From: Rachycentron canadum
Lineage: Eukaryota > Chordata > Actinopteri > Carangiformes > Rachycentridae
DNA length: 64,000 bases
NCBI GenBank assembly: GCA_038496675.1
Contig: CM076654.1
Span: 10,205,081 to 10,269,080 of the forward strand
Reading direction: 5' to 3'
The translations under genes were made by a program, and so were the position numbers. Below, one piece after another: positions 49,757 through 57,905 of this stretch. Below the pieces are notes generated by a model. That model saw nothing but the letters and a program-made list of their open reading frames with translations, had not been told where the DNA came from and searched no databases. Position 1 is the first letter of the stretch. Every line of letters begins with the position of its first letter.

Positions 49757-52504
49757 GCAGGAGAAGAGAGATGAAGAAAAAGACAAGGATGGAAAAGTGA
49801 GAGAAAGGCTGACAGAAACGAGAGAGACAAGAGGGCACTTACTGAGGTGCTACTCTCCTCCAGTATCTGTCAATGCCATTTTTGAAGTACAGCACAGCCA
49901 GCCACCTGACATTCACATCCAGCATGTGGTTATTGAAGATATTCTGTGAAGAAATACATAAATATACCCTTAGGTGACAGTATTTTGTTACCTTAAATGG
50001 CTAATACCAGGAAATGCAAGGACTGACTGAAGAGTAATAACTAACAAGACAGAAGAACGATGACACAGACGAGATGACATCAGGCCACACTTTAGGGCAA
50101 TGCTCCACTGAAAGACAGGACACACTGACATTGAATTTGTAGGTGCTAATGTAGTTTAATTTCCTATAATTGCTAAAATGTCCGATCTTTAAAATGCTGC
50201 CATAACCTGAGAAAATCTGGTGGATTATTGTCACAGTGTTCATAAAGTCATCCCCCTGTTCACTGCAGAGGCCACAGAGAGCAGGACAGTAATATCAGAG
50301 ATTGGAATCTTGGCGCTCATATTTTCAGGTTTAGGGAGGTGTGGGAACAAACATGAGCTAAATGAAAAAGGGCTTCAAGTTTTATATTTGCTTTATTACA
50401 GATGAGACATCCCCTCAGTTGTATCAAGGGAATGGAAGACCATTAGCAGAGCTGCAGTGTCACTATTCACTTGATTATGCAAGTAAAAAAAAAAAAAATC
50501 TGTCCACTGCCACTAAAGTTTTATTAGATGTAGAAGTGCAACTACATTTTAGCTGGCATGGCTGAAATTTGATTTACTGATTCTGTCCCTCCTGTGCCAT
50601 CCTCTGTGGTGATGTACAGGGACATAATTCTCCTAAACTAAATGAGAAAGGGCACAGAGTGCACCTTGTTTTAATTGCTTTGGACCATAGCATCAGTGGC
50701 AACTACTCAAAATTGGGAATAAACCCAATTTTGTCAAGATCACTTTCTGAAATGTGAAAGCATCTGCGACTCCAGAGAAAACACTAAACAAGGAGTCAAA
50801 GATGGTCTAAGACAGGAGTTTGAAACAAGTTGCCCCCTCCCCTCATATTCATGTCCTACAATGATGAACGTGGACTAGTTATTATTCATAACTCCCCATT
50901 TCATTTCTTGTCTTACTATTAATTTATTTACTTGAGTGCATGTGGATTAAAAGTTGAGCTCCATATTTTTAGCATATATTTGTATACATTTCTGCAAAAT
51001 TGGAACCATTTAAATCATGCAAGTTTCACCAACATCAGTTCCTGTTTGCAATGTACCTACAGCACTAATGCACAGGCACCAATGACTGAAGAAAACGTAA
51101 AAATATGATGATTATGAGCCAAGTTCTGAATTTGTAGGCTTTATGGAAGTCTGCAGTCAGATAATATATCCCCAGGAAAATGTGAATCCCTCTTGATCTA
51201 AAAATGTGTGTGTTATTGTCTGTGTATTCAGATTTGACTATGTTATGACTTTGAGAAGGAGTACAATTCTTTCTTTGACACAAGGTGCAAACTGCTGACT
51301 GTGTTGATAAGCAAGCCAAACTTCAATAACTAACATTCTCTAATTGTTTTCAGAACTTGGGCATGTTCCCGTCCTTTTCCCCTCATGCAGTATATTTACC
51401 TACAGTAAAGAGTTACAGTCATATTCACCTGTTGTGTTTCTCCATGTTCAATAATCTTTTGCAGTGATACATATCTTAGGCTACAGTTGATTTTTTTTTG
51501 ATAAAATTATAGTTATAATAATAAAAATTATAATATAATATTATTAATAATATAATATTAATAGCCAAATTACTAACAACCTAAAACTTAGACAGGCTAC
51601 AATAAGTTTGATTCAGTATCTCATATCAGTGGACTTGCTGCTTGAAAACATGCCCTCTAAAATCTACTTTGACTTAGAATTGTTATCTCTCTTTTCTACA
51701 ATGTATTCATGACAAAAATATAGAAAATAATACAATTTCCTGTGAATAGAACAGGCCTTTGTGCTTAGCTGGGTGGAACATTTCCTGGGCCAATTTTGCT
51801 ACTAAATGCACAGAGATGGTACTAAAATCATATATATTAATCTGATCACTTAAGCCCGAGTGAGACAGCAAACACAAATATTTCCTGAAATATCTGAGTA
51901 CCTATGGATCAACATAGGCTTTGAATGTGAATATACACCAAAGGTCACGTGCTGGTCAAGGCAGAGAGGATGATTATGCACTAAGCTCTGTTGTTCCACT
52001 AACTTTTCAATCACACTTAGTCTTACACATTGAAAAAGAATAAAATGTACTCTACACAAATCAATCCTCAACTGACTGCCCTACACCTTTTCCCTCTTTC
52101 CCTACCTCTCATAATCTTGTGATTTGTTGCTGCGATTGTAGTTATGTGAAATTGCCAGGATGAAGTGCAACACAGGAATAGAATATGTAATCACTCAATC
52201 TGCTATTGGTAAAATACTTGAATCCAAAATTACTTAAAACTAAAGTGCAGCAGAAACATACCAAGCGTTCTGTAAAATTCACTAGGTTCATTAATATCTC
52301 CATTTATTAAAGGTGTAATAGCTTTCACTACTGCAGACTTAGTCGGATTTTGACATCATCCCTCACCAGAAGGACTGAGTAGAAGCCTGGCTGGGTCTCC
52401 CACTGTCGGAGCTGCTCCTCCGCCGGCTTCAGAACAGCTGTGTCCTGACTGGTAGCTTGGGTTAAGGCTTGCAGCACCACTGAACTGGCACTGTCCATAT
52501 CCAT
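2781..52504 (-). CDS. ipo11: Importin-11, spliced, C-terminal third off the left edge
   Basis: Nuclear transport receptor of the importin-beta family. Known family role: it binds cargo (reported cargoes include ubiquitin-conjugating enzyme UBE2E3 and ribosomal protein L12) in the cytoplasm, crosses the nuclear pore and releases cargo on RanGTP. Nineteen coding exons with consistent phases give 632 codons with no stop. The N-terminal importin-beta domain (about residues 30-100) carries the motifs RQWETQPGFYSVLL and NVRWLAVLYFKNGIDRYWRR; the rest is helical-repeat (HEAT-like) sequence, including PRQWPEL, GEGVTFERFIVQCMNLIKM and RRRVIWLIGQWISVKFKSDL. The first ATG (52504) opens MDMDSAS, close to the vertebrate start MDLNSAS, and has G at -3 and +4. 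All introns are GT-AG except one U12-type AT-AC intron (5963-6447). The exons after residue 632, about a third of the protein, are not in the window. Assignment is from remembered family sequence; no search was run. Confidence 0.95.
2895..5665. other. ipo11 intron between exons 19 and 20
   Basis: It contains an A27 tract (3271-3297) and a T-run near 5165-5180. No other supported feature. The TATA-like ggggtataaaacag near 4793 has no gene downstream. Confidence 0.7.
5666..5782 (-). CDS. ipo11: ipo11 exon 19, residues 556-594
   Basis: It encodes YLESIFGLLFQLLQQVTECD, then TKMQVLHVISCVIERVNIQ. Acceptor tctctgtttag, donor ATCCAG|gtgaga; phase 0 at both ends. Confidence 0.95.
5922..5962 (-). CDS. 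ipo11: ipo11 exon 18, 41 bases after a U12-type intron
   Basis: It encodes VDDFEFRTEQFLP after completing a Thr codon from exon 17. Upstream there is no AG acceptor or pyrimidine tract; instead a perfect U12 branch signal tccttaac is followed 11 bases later by an AC end. The donor is ordinary: CTCCCG|gtaagt. Confidence 0.92.
5963..6447 (-). other. ipo11: U12-type AT-AC intron of ipo11
   Basis: The 485-base intron starts ATATCCTTCC and ends TCCTTAACTCATGACCAC. The first eight bases match the U12 5' splice consensus ATATCCTT, and TCCTTAAC (973-980 of the 5.9 kb block, i.e. 5973-5980) matches the U12 branch consensus, with the branch adenosine about 11 bases from the 3' end. Joining here restores the conserved series LKLTVDDFEF. 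Seen in sequence; use of the minor spliceosome is inferred from these motifs. Confidence 0.93.
6448..6481 (-). CDS. ipo11: ipo11 exon 17, 34-base microexon before a U12-type intron
   Basis: It encodes VRIETATTLKL plus the first base of a Thr codon, exactly the residues missing between exons 16 and 18. The acceptor is strong (T-rich tract then ccttatag). The donor is not GT: the exon is followed by atatccttcc, the U12-type AT-AC 5' splice signal. Confidence 0.93.
8599..8639. repeat. (AC)n with GC interruption
   Basis: CA units on both sides of a gcacgtgcgcgcgc core. Alternating purine-pyrimidine throughout, so a Z-DNA-prone stretch. Confidence 0.95.
11524..11589. repeat. Imperfect 66-base palindrome
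   Basis: The left arm begins attcatatcctgggaac and the right arm ends ccccaggatatgaat; inner parts acatgt pair around a loop of about nine bases (actgaacat). Arms differ by one substitution and a three-base gap. It lies in the ipo11 intron 6482-12723. It could be a MITE or a hairpin RNA source; no other copy was noticed in the window. Confidence 0.7.
12724..12850 (-). CDS. ipo11: ipo11 exon 16, residues 488-530
   Basis: It encodes YKLIRRRVIWLIGQWISVKF and KSDLRPLLYEVILSLMQDPD then LV. The acceptor follows an unbroken C/T-rich tract of about 50 bases (12853-12904). The donor is TTGGTG|gtaagg, phase 0. The intron upstream, 7.9 kb, is the longest in the traced gene. Confidence 0.96.
12853..12904. 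repeat. G/A-rich tract (C/T-rich on the ipo11 strand)
   Basis: The plus strand is almost all purine with repeated GGG/GGGG runs; on the minus strand it is the pyrimidine tract directly before ipo11 exon 16. It can in principle form a G-quadruplex on one strand and an i-motif on the other. Confidence 0.85.
12905..20707. other. ipo11 intron between exons 15 and 16
   Basis: The longest traced intron. It holds the Tc1 transposase fragment (18165-18515), a T20 run (17811-17830), A-runs near 14011-14028 and 19499-19523, a TTTA repeat near 19319-19345 and sequence at 18940-19080 that looks like a decayed fish repeat I cannot name. No exon is supported. Confidence 0.65.
18165..18515 (+). pseudogene. 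Tc1/mariner transposase fragment
   Basis: Translated pieces resemble the C-terminal half of a Tc1-type DDE transposase: LEWPSQSPD near 18327-18353, then, after a frameshift, LNELEAFAQEEWAKIPQERC near 18422-18484. The catalytic context is broken and stops interrupt it. No matching terminal repeats were identified around it. It lies in an ipo11 intron on the opposite strand. Confidence 0.65.
20708..20813 (-). CDS. ipo11: ipo11 exon 15, residues 453-488
   Basis: It encodes YNAVGLAAYELFDNVDFDQW then FKNQLLGELQVSHH, ending AG of an Arg codon. Acceptor gttttatccacag, donor CATCACAG|gtattg. Confidence 0.96.
22064..22345 (+). repeat. LINE (L2-like) 3' end
   Basis: Bases 22064-22138 encode NALPAPVRSFKKQWKTPLFK then QAFR and a stop, the typical last residues of an L2-type ORF2. 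The following sequence ends with aaggtgctatataaataaac, a motif common at fish LINE 3' ends. Everything upstream of the ORF2 tail is missing, as in 5'-truncated insertions. Confidence 0.65.
22781..22812. repeat. A18-G14 homopolymer pair
   Basis: Eighteen A followed directly by fourteen G. Located in the intron between ipo11 exons 14 and 15. Confidence 0.95.
23280..23334. repeat. (AT)n microsatellite
   Basis: About 27 uninterrupted AT units in the intron between ipo11 exons 14 and 15. Confidence 0.97.
23405..23452 (-). CDS. ipo11: ipo11 exon 14, residues 437-453
   Basis: A 48-base exon encoding PTNVEDPVQLLMKDA. Acceptor gctcttgcag, donor GATGCAG|gtgagt. It is flanked about 70 bases downstream in the transcript sense by sequence leading to a long AT repeat. 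Confidence 0.93.
24553..24643 (-). CDS. ipo11: ipo11 exon 13, residues 407-437
   Basis: It encodes PCTEVLFLDIFHNYSQTLTP then VLLDMVQNLQ. Acceptor cctctattcag, donor CTCCAGG|gtcagt. It ends one base into a Gly codon. Confidence 0.95.
26349..26399. repeat. (TG)n microsatellite
   Basis: TG units with a short tatgtatg interruption, 27 bases from the donor of ipo11 exon 12. Confidence 0.95.
26426..26469 (-). CDS. ipo11: ipo11 exon 12, residues 392-406
   Basis: A 44-base exon encoding VEETGGDSWKYSLR, matching the acidic-to-basic loop of importin-11. Acceptor cattttccag, donor CTGCGG|gtaagt. A TG microsatellite lies 27 bases past the donor. Confidence 0.93.
27185..27337 (-). CDS. ipo11: ipo11 exon 11, residues 341-392
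   Basis: It encodes SKPESLEAHKIKTAFFTHPT followed by LTEIGRRLVSHYFLLTEEEL and AMWEEDPESF. Acceptor cttcctccctcag, donor GCTTTG|gtaata. Both junctions split codons and agree with their neighbours. Confidence 0.96.
28426..28618 (-). CDS. ipo11: ipo11 exon 10, residues 277-341
   Basis: A 193-base exon beginning LLDFLEYHPC and containing PLIQRSLEFAVSYVFTP and GEGVTFERFIVQCMNLIKM, the best conserved block of the central repeats. Acceptor ctttcatgcag, donor ATTGATG|gtagga. The intron before it (28619-28755) is only 137 bases. Confidence 0.96.
28756..28826 (-). CDS. ipo11: ipo11 exon 9, residues 253-276
   Basis: It encodes RQVGPDSTCREKLEKTIILY then TKV. Acceptor tgtgtttcag, donor AAAGTT|gtgagt. 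It completes a Cys codon from exon 8. Confidence 0.94.
31903..31951 (-). CDS. ipo11: ipo11 exon 8, residues 237-253
   Basis: A 49-base exon encoding GFLNAVFERLKQFLEC plus one base of the next codon. Acceptor cttcctttcag, donor GAGTGCT|gtgagt. It is recovered only by matching the family sequence, being too short to show as an open frame on its own. Confidence 0.93.
32718..33384 (+). mobile_element. Tc1-like DNA transposon, internally deleted
   Basis: Inverted ends share cagccataacatta (left 32728-32741; right as taatgttatggctg at 33361-33374) and are bounded by TA. Between them lie fragments recognisable from a common fish Tc1-like element, including ttcatgtggatgtgattttg and tctgtgggatgtgctggaca. 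The 5' half of the transposase gene is missing and the remainder has frame breaks, so it cannot encode an active enzyme. It is 667 bases, less than half of a full-length Tc1 element. Confidence 0.85.
34192..34434 (+). repeat. V-SINE-type repeat with recognisable B box
   Basis: It runs from ggtagcactgttgcctcaca through the B-box-like gggttcgaagcccc (34227-34240), tgtagagtttgcatgctctc and aagcatgcatg, to ggataagcagtatggataat and a ggacggatgg tail. It is the same family as the copy at 1-262 but keeps the promoter-like head. It lies in an ipo11 intron, antisense to that gene. Confidence 0.8.
37166..37224 (-). CDS. ipo11: ipo11 exon 7, residues 217-236
   Basis: A 59-base exon encoding LRKLTVHGFQEPQQNMEVM. 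Acceptor gccccttTCAG, donor GTGATG|gtgagt. The phase fits both neighbours. Confidence 0.94.
37558..37690 (-). CDS. ipo11: ipo11 exon 6, residues 173-217
   Basis: It encodes LASGIYSFACSLWSHHTDCF and ends LSSLERTLLSLK. Acceptor tgttggcag, donor TTAAAG|gtagca. It ends one base into a Val codon finished by exon 7. The middle (QQICARDEAAA) differs from the mammalian sequence more than neighbouring exons do. Confidence 0.93.
37691..43059. other. ipo11 intron between exons 5 and 6
   Basis: It contains the CT repeat with the N gap, A-runs near 39319-39337 and 40489-40505, and a short gat/gaag repeat near 43011-43026. No coding exon is found. Confidence 0.65.
38682..39060. repeat. (CT)n/(CCCTCT)n repeat around an assembly gap
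   Basis: CT units at 38682-38707, then 293 Ns (38708-39000), then CCCTCT-type and CT units to 39060. The open frames crossing the gap are artefacts. The gap is inside an ipo11 intron, so no exon loss is expected: exons 5 and 6 on either side join correctly. Confidence 0.97.
43060..43100. repeat. 41-base direct repeat, copy 1
   Basis: Starts tgtacctgcacaatg and ends gccaactaaaa; identical over 41 bases to 48033-48073. It lies in the ipo11 intron immediately after exon 5, beginning 12 bases from the splice donor. Confidence 0.95.
43113..43316 (-). CDS. ipo11: ipo11 exon 5, residues 105-172
   Basis: A 68-codon exon starting IATQIAVLIAKVARLDCPRQ and containing HRALLTFYHVTKTLASKRLA. Acceptor tttccaacag, donor CAGGAT|gtgagt; both phases 0. 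One copy of a 41-base direct repeat (43060-43100) begins only 12 bases past the donor. Confidence 0.96.
46268..46340 (-). CDS. ipo11: ipo11 exon 4, residues 80-104
   Basis: It encodes ALSEEEKTSLRAGLITNFNE and then PVNQ, nearly identical to mammalian importin-11. Acceptor ttgttcacag, donor AATCAG|gttagt. It ends in phase 0. Confidence 0.95.
48033..48073. repeat. 41-base direct repeat, copy 2
   Basis: Identical in sequence and orientation to 43060-43100, 4973 bases away. This copy is mid-intron between ipo11 exons 3 and 4, with unrelated flanks. Confidence 0.95.
49712..49753. repeat. (AG)n microsatellite
   Basis: About 21 uninterrupted units, roughly 90 bases beyond the 3' side of ipo11 exon 3. 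Confidence 0.97.
49843..49943 (-). CDS. ipo11: ipo11 exon 3, residues 47-80
   Basis: It encodes NIFNNHMLDVNVRWLAVLYF followed by KNGIDRYWRRVAP, the conserved core of the importin-beta N-terminal domain. Acceptor ttcttcacag, donor CACCTCA|gtaagt. It ends two bases into a His codon completed by exon 4. Confidence 0.95.
52367..52504 (-). CDS. ipo11: ipo11 exon 2 (first coding), residues 1-46
   Basis: The exon opens MDMDSASSVVLQALTQATSQ and ends GFYSVLL, in phase 0. The donor is CTTCTG|gtgagg. The exon extends to 52516 as 5'UTR, after a pyrimidine-rich acceptor ending cacctgcag. It starts the importin-beta N-terminal domain. A second in-frame ATG lies two codons downstream. Confidence 0.95.
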
Positions 52505-52516
52505 AGCTGGATATAT

Positions 52517-55439
52517 CTGCAGGTGAATATGAGAGAGAAATGGGTGTGGGAAGAAGTGGACAAAATTAGAATTTCTTTGCGCTTGTTGTGAAAAGTTCTG
52601 ATTGAGAAAAAATAAATTTTTAATACTTTCACCATAGGGAAAAAGAGCGAGAAAACATGAACTGAAAGCCGAGGGAGTAAAATTACATCTACTAAAAAAA
52701 AAAAAAAATGCCTGAACAAGGAATCTTCTTTATTTTGGTTGGTTTTTATCACTTTTGCCCCCATTTTATTGTAGATCAAGCAGCGGTAGATGAAATCACT
52801 GTCATCCATCTTGAGAAAGAAACAAATCCTTATGAATAAAGAAAAGCACACCTGATAGAAACACTGCAAGTCATCACACAAAACAGTTATTCTATGTTCT
52901 ATGTCCCAGATAACATATAAGCACCCCAGCTTCACAGTTCCAAGCGTTTTTTAGTTTCAAAGGCAGTAGCTGAGTTAGTACCTCAGTCGCCTATTAAAAA
53001 TAGATAAATAAAAACAGATAGAATAAGAGAAAAAGCTGCCTTGCCAAACCTACTTTGGGATCACAAACCCTTCTTTATGAAGTCCTATCAACATTTCCAG
53101 AGGCATATGCCAATAAAATTAAGTGGTTTCTTTAAACAGACCTCCAAAACATAGTTAGCTCCTATTCTTGGGTTCCAAGTACATTCCCAATAGTTTCAGA
53201 GAATGAGAAGACAAGCATGAGATGAGAAACTTCAAAATAAAAAAGAGAAAAAAAACATTTGTGTCAACTGATCGTGTCAAGAAACTGCAGTCGGGAACTT
53301 TAAGAAGCAATTCATTCCAGATACAAAAGCACACTTTTTCACAAACAAGACAGATTATTTTAGTGCACAATTTATTCTCCCAAGCAACTAACTGACTGGA
53401 TAAACTGTGAGCTATGAGACTCAGGTAGGTAGTGTGGTAAAAGGGTGTCATAACTAGTGAGTTTGAAGAAAATGGAAGGGGAAAATATTGAGCAACACTG
53501 CCATCTACAGCCCAGTAACAAATGTTCAGCACCACAGTCCATCGTGTGCCTCTGTAATTGCATGTGCATCACGACCAAATCCACACAAGAACAAAGTAGA
53601 AATGCCATGTGCACTGAGACAGATCCTTTTAATAAACAATCCATGAATTAGTCGGTTAGGAAAAAATATATTAGGAGGCCGATGAATGTTTTTTTTCTCT
53701 GTACTCTTTTTTTTTTAAGATTAATGAAGATTATTTATGTCTCTTGTAACTCTTGGAAGCCTGAACAGGGATCAGACACCTGGATTTGAGAAACCTGCAT
53801 ATGCTTGCTGGAGTACTTGGGCAGAAGAAGAGATACTGTGGCGTGTACATTTCTGAACATTCTCTGCTATTTGTGCAGATGGAGGGTGGCTGGGTTAAGG
53901 ACTGTGGTTACTTCAGTTGGTACAGAAATGACGAAGAGCTACAGGATGCTTGTCCCGATGATCAGAAAGCTTAATCCACACTGCAGCTAAGCACAATGGC
54001 TACATTTGTCTCACACATGAACACAAATTCACCTATTTGGCTTTGTTCGAGAACAAAAGAATTAAGTCGTTAATACAACTGAGACTTGAATTAGGACAGA
54101 GCATCACATTTCTTCCTTCCGTCTGATCCCGTTTCCATTTCTTCTAGATTCTGTGATTTACGTTATCACAATGACCAGTATTACAGAGTTTCTACCTTGT
54201 AGTTGAAACTCTTCAGTAGCAATAATAATAGTCAGCGTTAATTTGGTGAAAACAACTAGATTTAATCATCAGTGTGGCACAAAGCTTTGGGTGAAAATTA
54301 GACAGACCCCCGGATGCGGTAAACATTAAAATGAAGTTTTAAGAGATGGGGGTTCACCTGCATAATGCCACATAATAAACTATAAGGCACTGTGTTTTTT
54401 GTTTTTTTTGTTTGTTTTTTTTAACTAAATGGATTCTGCAGAGTGGCTTATGATATCCAGTTTCACAGAGCATTTTCATGCATGCTTGCTTAATGGCATG
54501 AGCTCACATTGGTACACATCTTTGAGCCAGGTATTTTGACACTGTCAAGATGAACAAACAGGTAAAGTCGTGATATCAGTGTTGAGTACGTCCACGCTGA
54601 ATTGAAAAGTCCGAACAAATGGGGCCACTCTCCTTCAAAGACTTAAGGTTCATATGCAATTCTCATATGAACTGACAGGTACTCAACTGACACGGTCACT
54701 GTAAGACCCTCAAGAGGATTGACTTAGGATTTTCAGGTTCTGTGCTTCACACACAAACACAGAGAAAAGGGCCAGGGCGTAAATTGTTAGGTGCGTTCAA
54801 TCAACTGCAACAATCGCCTTAAAGTTCCTGTGCATTTATTTTAAAACTGTGCAAAACCATCTTTAACTGGTGGAGGAGGATACAACAACCATATACAACA
54901 GAAATATAGTCAGTTATTGTTTGCGGCCCTTCTCTGGCCGGACACTACGTATGTAACATTACGTGCTTCTTTCACAACAGACATTTTGACTTGTCATGGT
55001 AGGAGAAGGACACCCGTTTTGGTCTCAGTCTAGTGCCTTGAGAGAACCCGTGTTGTGAACTGGCAAAATATAAATAAAAATGGATTCCACTAGTTTCTAA
55101 TGACGTTAACAATGGTTGCTCTCTACAAGTGTCACAGCAGCTTTGTGACGGTGATCCAACACGTCTGAGTTAAGGACCCTGAAAACAGAAGAGCTCAATG
55201 GAGTTCAGCCATCATCCATTTCACTTACAAATATGATTTTCCTATCATGACATATAAAACGCCCTCTGAGAAAAGGGCCGATCCGCTGCTTTGAAATGGT
55301 CTGTGTTAGGACTTCACACCTGTCTTTCCACCTCCAAATCGTACGACGATTCACGACATGACACTTGACTGTTGACAATGTGCCGTGACAGCCTGCTGAG
55401 AAAACAGGCGTAGTGTGTAACAGGTCTCGTGCTAATGGA
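52517..55439. other. ipo11 first intron, 3' part
   Basis: No exon, RNA or transposon recognised; T- and A-runs near 54393-54421. Confidence 0.6.
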
Positions 55440-56290
55440 CGACACCGACAATTTAGCACTGTTGTTGTTGTTGTTGTTGTTCTTATCTTAGCTGCGCCAG
55501 TGTAAACGAAGCGGCCGTGTGAACGCGGGGGGAGGGGGGGGGGTCCTTCAGACGTTAGCCGGCTAAAGTCATGTGTAATGTATATGCCATGGCCCACGCT
55601 GCTAACACTAGCTAGTTGTCAAATGCTGAGTGAACAAGTAAGCTAGCGGCAGCATAACTTTTTTTAAGCTAATGGACACTGAGCGCTGATAGCGTTAGCT
55701 GTGCCAAAAAAAACCAAAAAACAAAACAAAAAAAAACGATATCAGTGATGCGGCTAAGTCCAGATTTGATGAAAGCCACGTTACCCTCTGCTTGGCCCTA
55801 ACACAACATACAACTGGGTGCGTTATTGAGCTTCTATCACAGGACAGAAATGGATTATTTTTAAATCGTCATACGCTCACATCAGCCAGGAAACGTGTCA
55901 ATAAAGGGGGTTGGTTTCTTTTAGAGGCTCACAGAACCAAAACAAACTCAGTGTTAAGGGGTCAAAGTGAGGCAGCCAGAGCACCTTTACATTTCAGTCA
56001 TCTTGAGTTTCATTAGCTCTGAAATATTCGCGCTGTGGTGCAGCTCGTTTTAATGGCCCTAGCCTAATGTCATCTGTTGCCAAAACACGACAACCGCCCA
56101 TTTACTTATGTAAATGGACGACACTGGGTTCCCTGATCGTGCACATCCAAAACACCAAAGCTAACTTTGGTCTAGCTAGCAAGCTAAACTTATTCAACGC
56201 GAAACCAAGGGTCGACAACGTCCGTAGTGTCGAACAACGCATTTCCCCTGATAATCAAAGAAAACATAAATATAATACTGGACTCACCTA
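55440..56290. promoter_or_regulatory. CpG-richer, GCTA/TAGC-rich first-intron region of ipo11
   Basis: This block has more CpG than the rest of the window. It has a (GTT)n run near 55461-55481, a G-run (G6-A-G10) at about 55527-55543, and many GCTA/TAGC words (for example gttagccggctaa near 55554 and ctagctagcaagct near 56172). It sits in the first ipo11 intron just downstream of the putative first exon. A promoter-proximal role is inference from composition and place. Confidence 0.4.
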
Positions 56291-56400
56291 AAAGAATGAC
56301 AGCAGAAAAGCAGGACCTATGCTTGTAAGAGTGGCTACTAAAGCTCTGCCAGTGTTAATGTAATGAGAGATGGAAACACACGCTTGTAGGAATGGCGCGA
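56288..56400 (-). other. ipo11: Probable non-coding first exon of ipo11
   Basis: The coding exon at 52367-52504 has a good acceptor upstream of its ATG (AG at 52517-52518), so an upstream 5'UTR exon is required. On the minus strand a strong donor, TTTTAG|gtgagt, lies at 56287/56288, at the edge of a CpG-richer, GCTA/TAGC-rich stretch typical of a fish promoter. The 5' limit given (about 56400) is a guess because no TATA box or initiator fixes it. The exon call is inference from splice-site position and base composition. Confidence 0.5.
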
Positions 56401-57754
56401 GCAACACGACAGGCGCGTGTTGATGACGTATGCGGTGTTTTATACAGCCATGAGGCAGCTGCAGATTAACATGATCGGATCCTCATCATTCGTCATTAAT
56501 CCGTTTAATTAAAACCGATTATCACAGGCTTATGTTCTTGTTAACCAAATTTTATAATAAGTAACACTGTAACACTGTAAACGGTTAAAGTTATTGTCAA
56601 AAATATGACTCCTGTTGCTTTATAATTTCATAATCCTCATAATAGTAATAATTTTTTTTTTCTAAAAATTAATTGTATGAAGAATCTACGTATTTCTTAA
56701 AACTTCATTGGAGACTATGGCGGACACTCACAATTGATACTTTATTTAGTAACTGGTTTTTAAATATTTTTGAATAAGAGTAAAAATTACTTCTTTTTTT
56801 TTTACAGTTTTAGAAAGCCCCAGACAACATCCTTAAATCATTAGATTTGTTCAGCCAGTAGTCCAAACTAAACCATCCAAAGAGCATTCAGTCTACAATG
56901 ATATAAACCAGAGATAACCAGAAAATACTAACTAAGATCCTGGAATTTATGGAATTTTGGTATTTTTGTAAGAACAAATAATTCAAATAAATAATCCATT
57001 TTCAAAATAGTTACAGGTTAATTTTCTGTCAATTAAATGAGGGATGCATTGTTTGGATTGTTGGATGCATAAAGTCCTTTCTCACAGAATATGCAATTTT
57101 ATTAGGTTAAGTAGTAGTAAGTAAAGAGTTACCAGATTGTAATGTCTGTTTTTGGTTAATTCAGCAAATCAAAGCACTTCATCACATCTTGCATAAATCA
57201 TATGAATCAATATTCATCCATTACTAAACTACATGATTAAACTATTTTTGAGGGAGGGGCAGAGTTATTTCAAAACAATACAAGAATTCAGTTGAAGTCC
57301 TGCTCCTGGTCATAGAACAAATGAAAGCACAATATTCCCATCTCTTTTCATTCTGTTTTGAAAGTTCTACCAGATGAGTTTCTAGATGCTGTTTTCTTTA
57401 CCAACCACATGTTTACTTTGGTTCACTGCCAGCATACATAGACTACACAGTCCTCTCTCCCAATTCATAACACACTAAACTTCCACACAAAATAGTCATA
57501 ATTTTTGCTCAAAGACCCATAATAAGCATTTTGATTCAATGCAACATATACTTATTGTTTGCATGTGCGTATGTGTGTTTGCATGCAAGTCAGAGGTAGA
57601 GTGAGAGCCTGTTGTTCATGAAATGGGAGTGTCCTATGGCAAGGCAATTCCTTCATTCTGTCACTCTTTACTTTTAGTGAAACACTGAACTCTCTCGCAG
57701 AGCAGAGTCAAACACAGAGAGGCTTAAAGCTGGAGTTCATTGTACCAGACAAGC
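56401..57754. promoter_or_regulatory. Shared 5' interval between ipo11 and hsd17b3
   Basis: The interval separates the probable ipo11 first exon (minus strand) from the hsd17b3 start codon (plus strand), so it should hold both promoters. A TGACGTA element resembling a CRE/ATF site lies at 56424-56430 on the ipo11 side. No convincing TATA box is seen for either gene. The stretch 56520-57540 is AT-rich and otherwise featureless. The hsd17b3 transcription start is unknown. Confidence 0.45.
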
Positions 57755-57905
57755 ATGGAATTAATGGATCTGCTTTTTATTTCTCTTGGTGCTTCAGTTG
57801 TTGTCTACTATGGAGTGAAACTGCTACTTTTCACCAGGATGCTTTTTCCAAACCTGTGGTTTCCACTGTCAAAGACATTCTTCACCTCTATGGGAGAATG
57901 GGCAG
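57755..57905 (+). CDS. hsd17b3: hsd17b3 exon 1, residues 1-51
   Basis: It encodes MELMDLLFISLGASVVVYYG, a hydrophobic anchor through about residue 28, then FFTSMGEWA, the conserved lead into the Rossmann fold. Donor TGGGCAG|gtgagc. No in-frame ATG lies upstream. Confidence 0.88.

Larger units (their letters stand above)
43317..52366. other. Introns between ipo11 exons 2 and 5
   Basis: Three introns (43317-46267, 46341-49842, 49944-52366). They contain a cactacacta short repeat near 45242-45268, a tagtatagta repeat near 46217-46237, the (AG)n repeat and an AT-only stretch near 51520-51562. The sequence near 47240-47320 weakly resembles a LINE 3' end. No exon is supported. Confidence 0.6.

Noticed and set aside
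52462..52935. 157-codon minus-strand frame overlapping ipo11 exon 2
   Set aside because: It is in a different frame from the coding exon and is intron read-through without family similarity.
55205..55597. 130-codon minus-strand frame with TTTTTTT and proline run
   Set aside because: It is driven by the GTT repeat and G-run; no family resemblance, and it lies in the ipo11 first intron.
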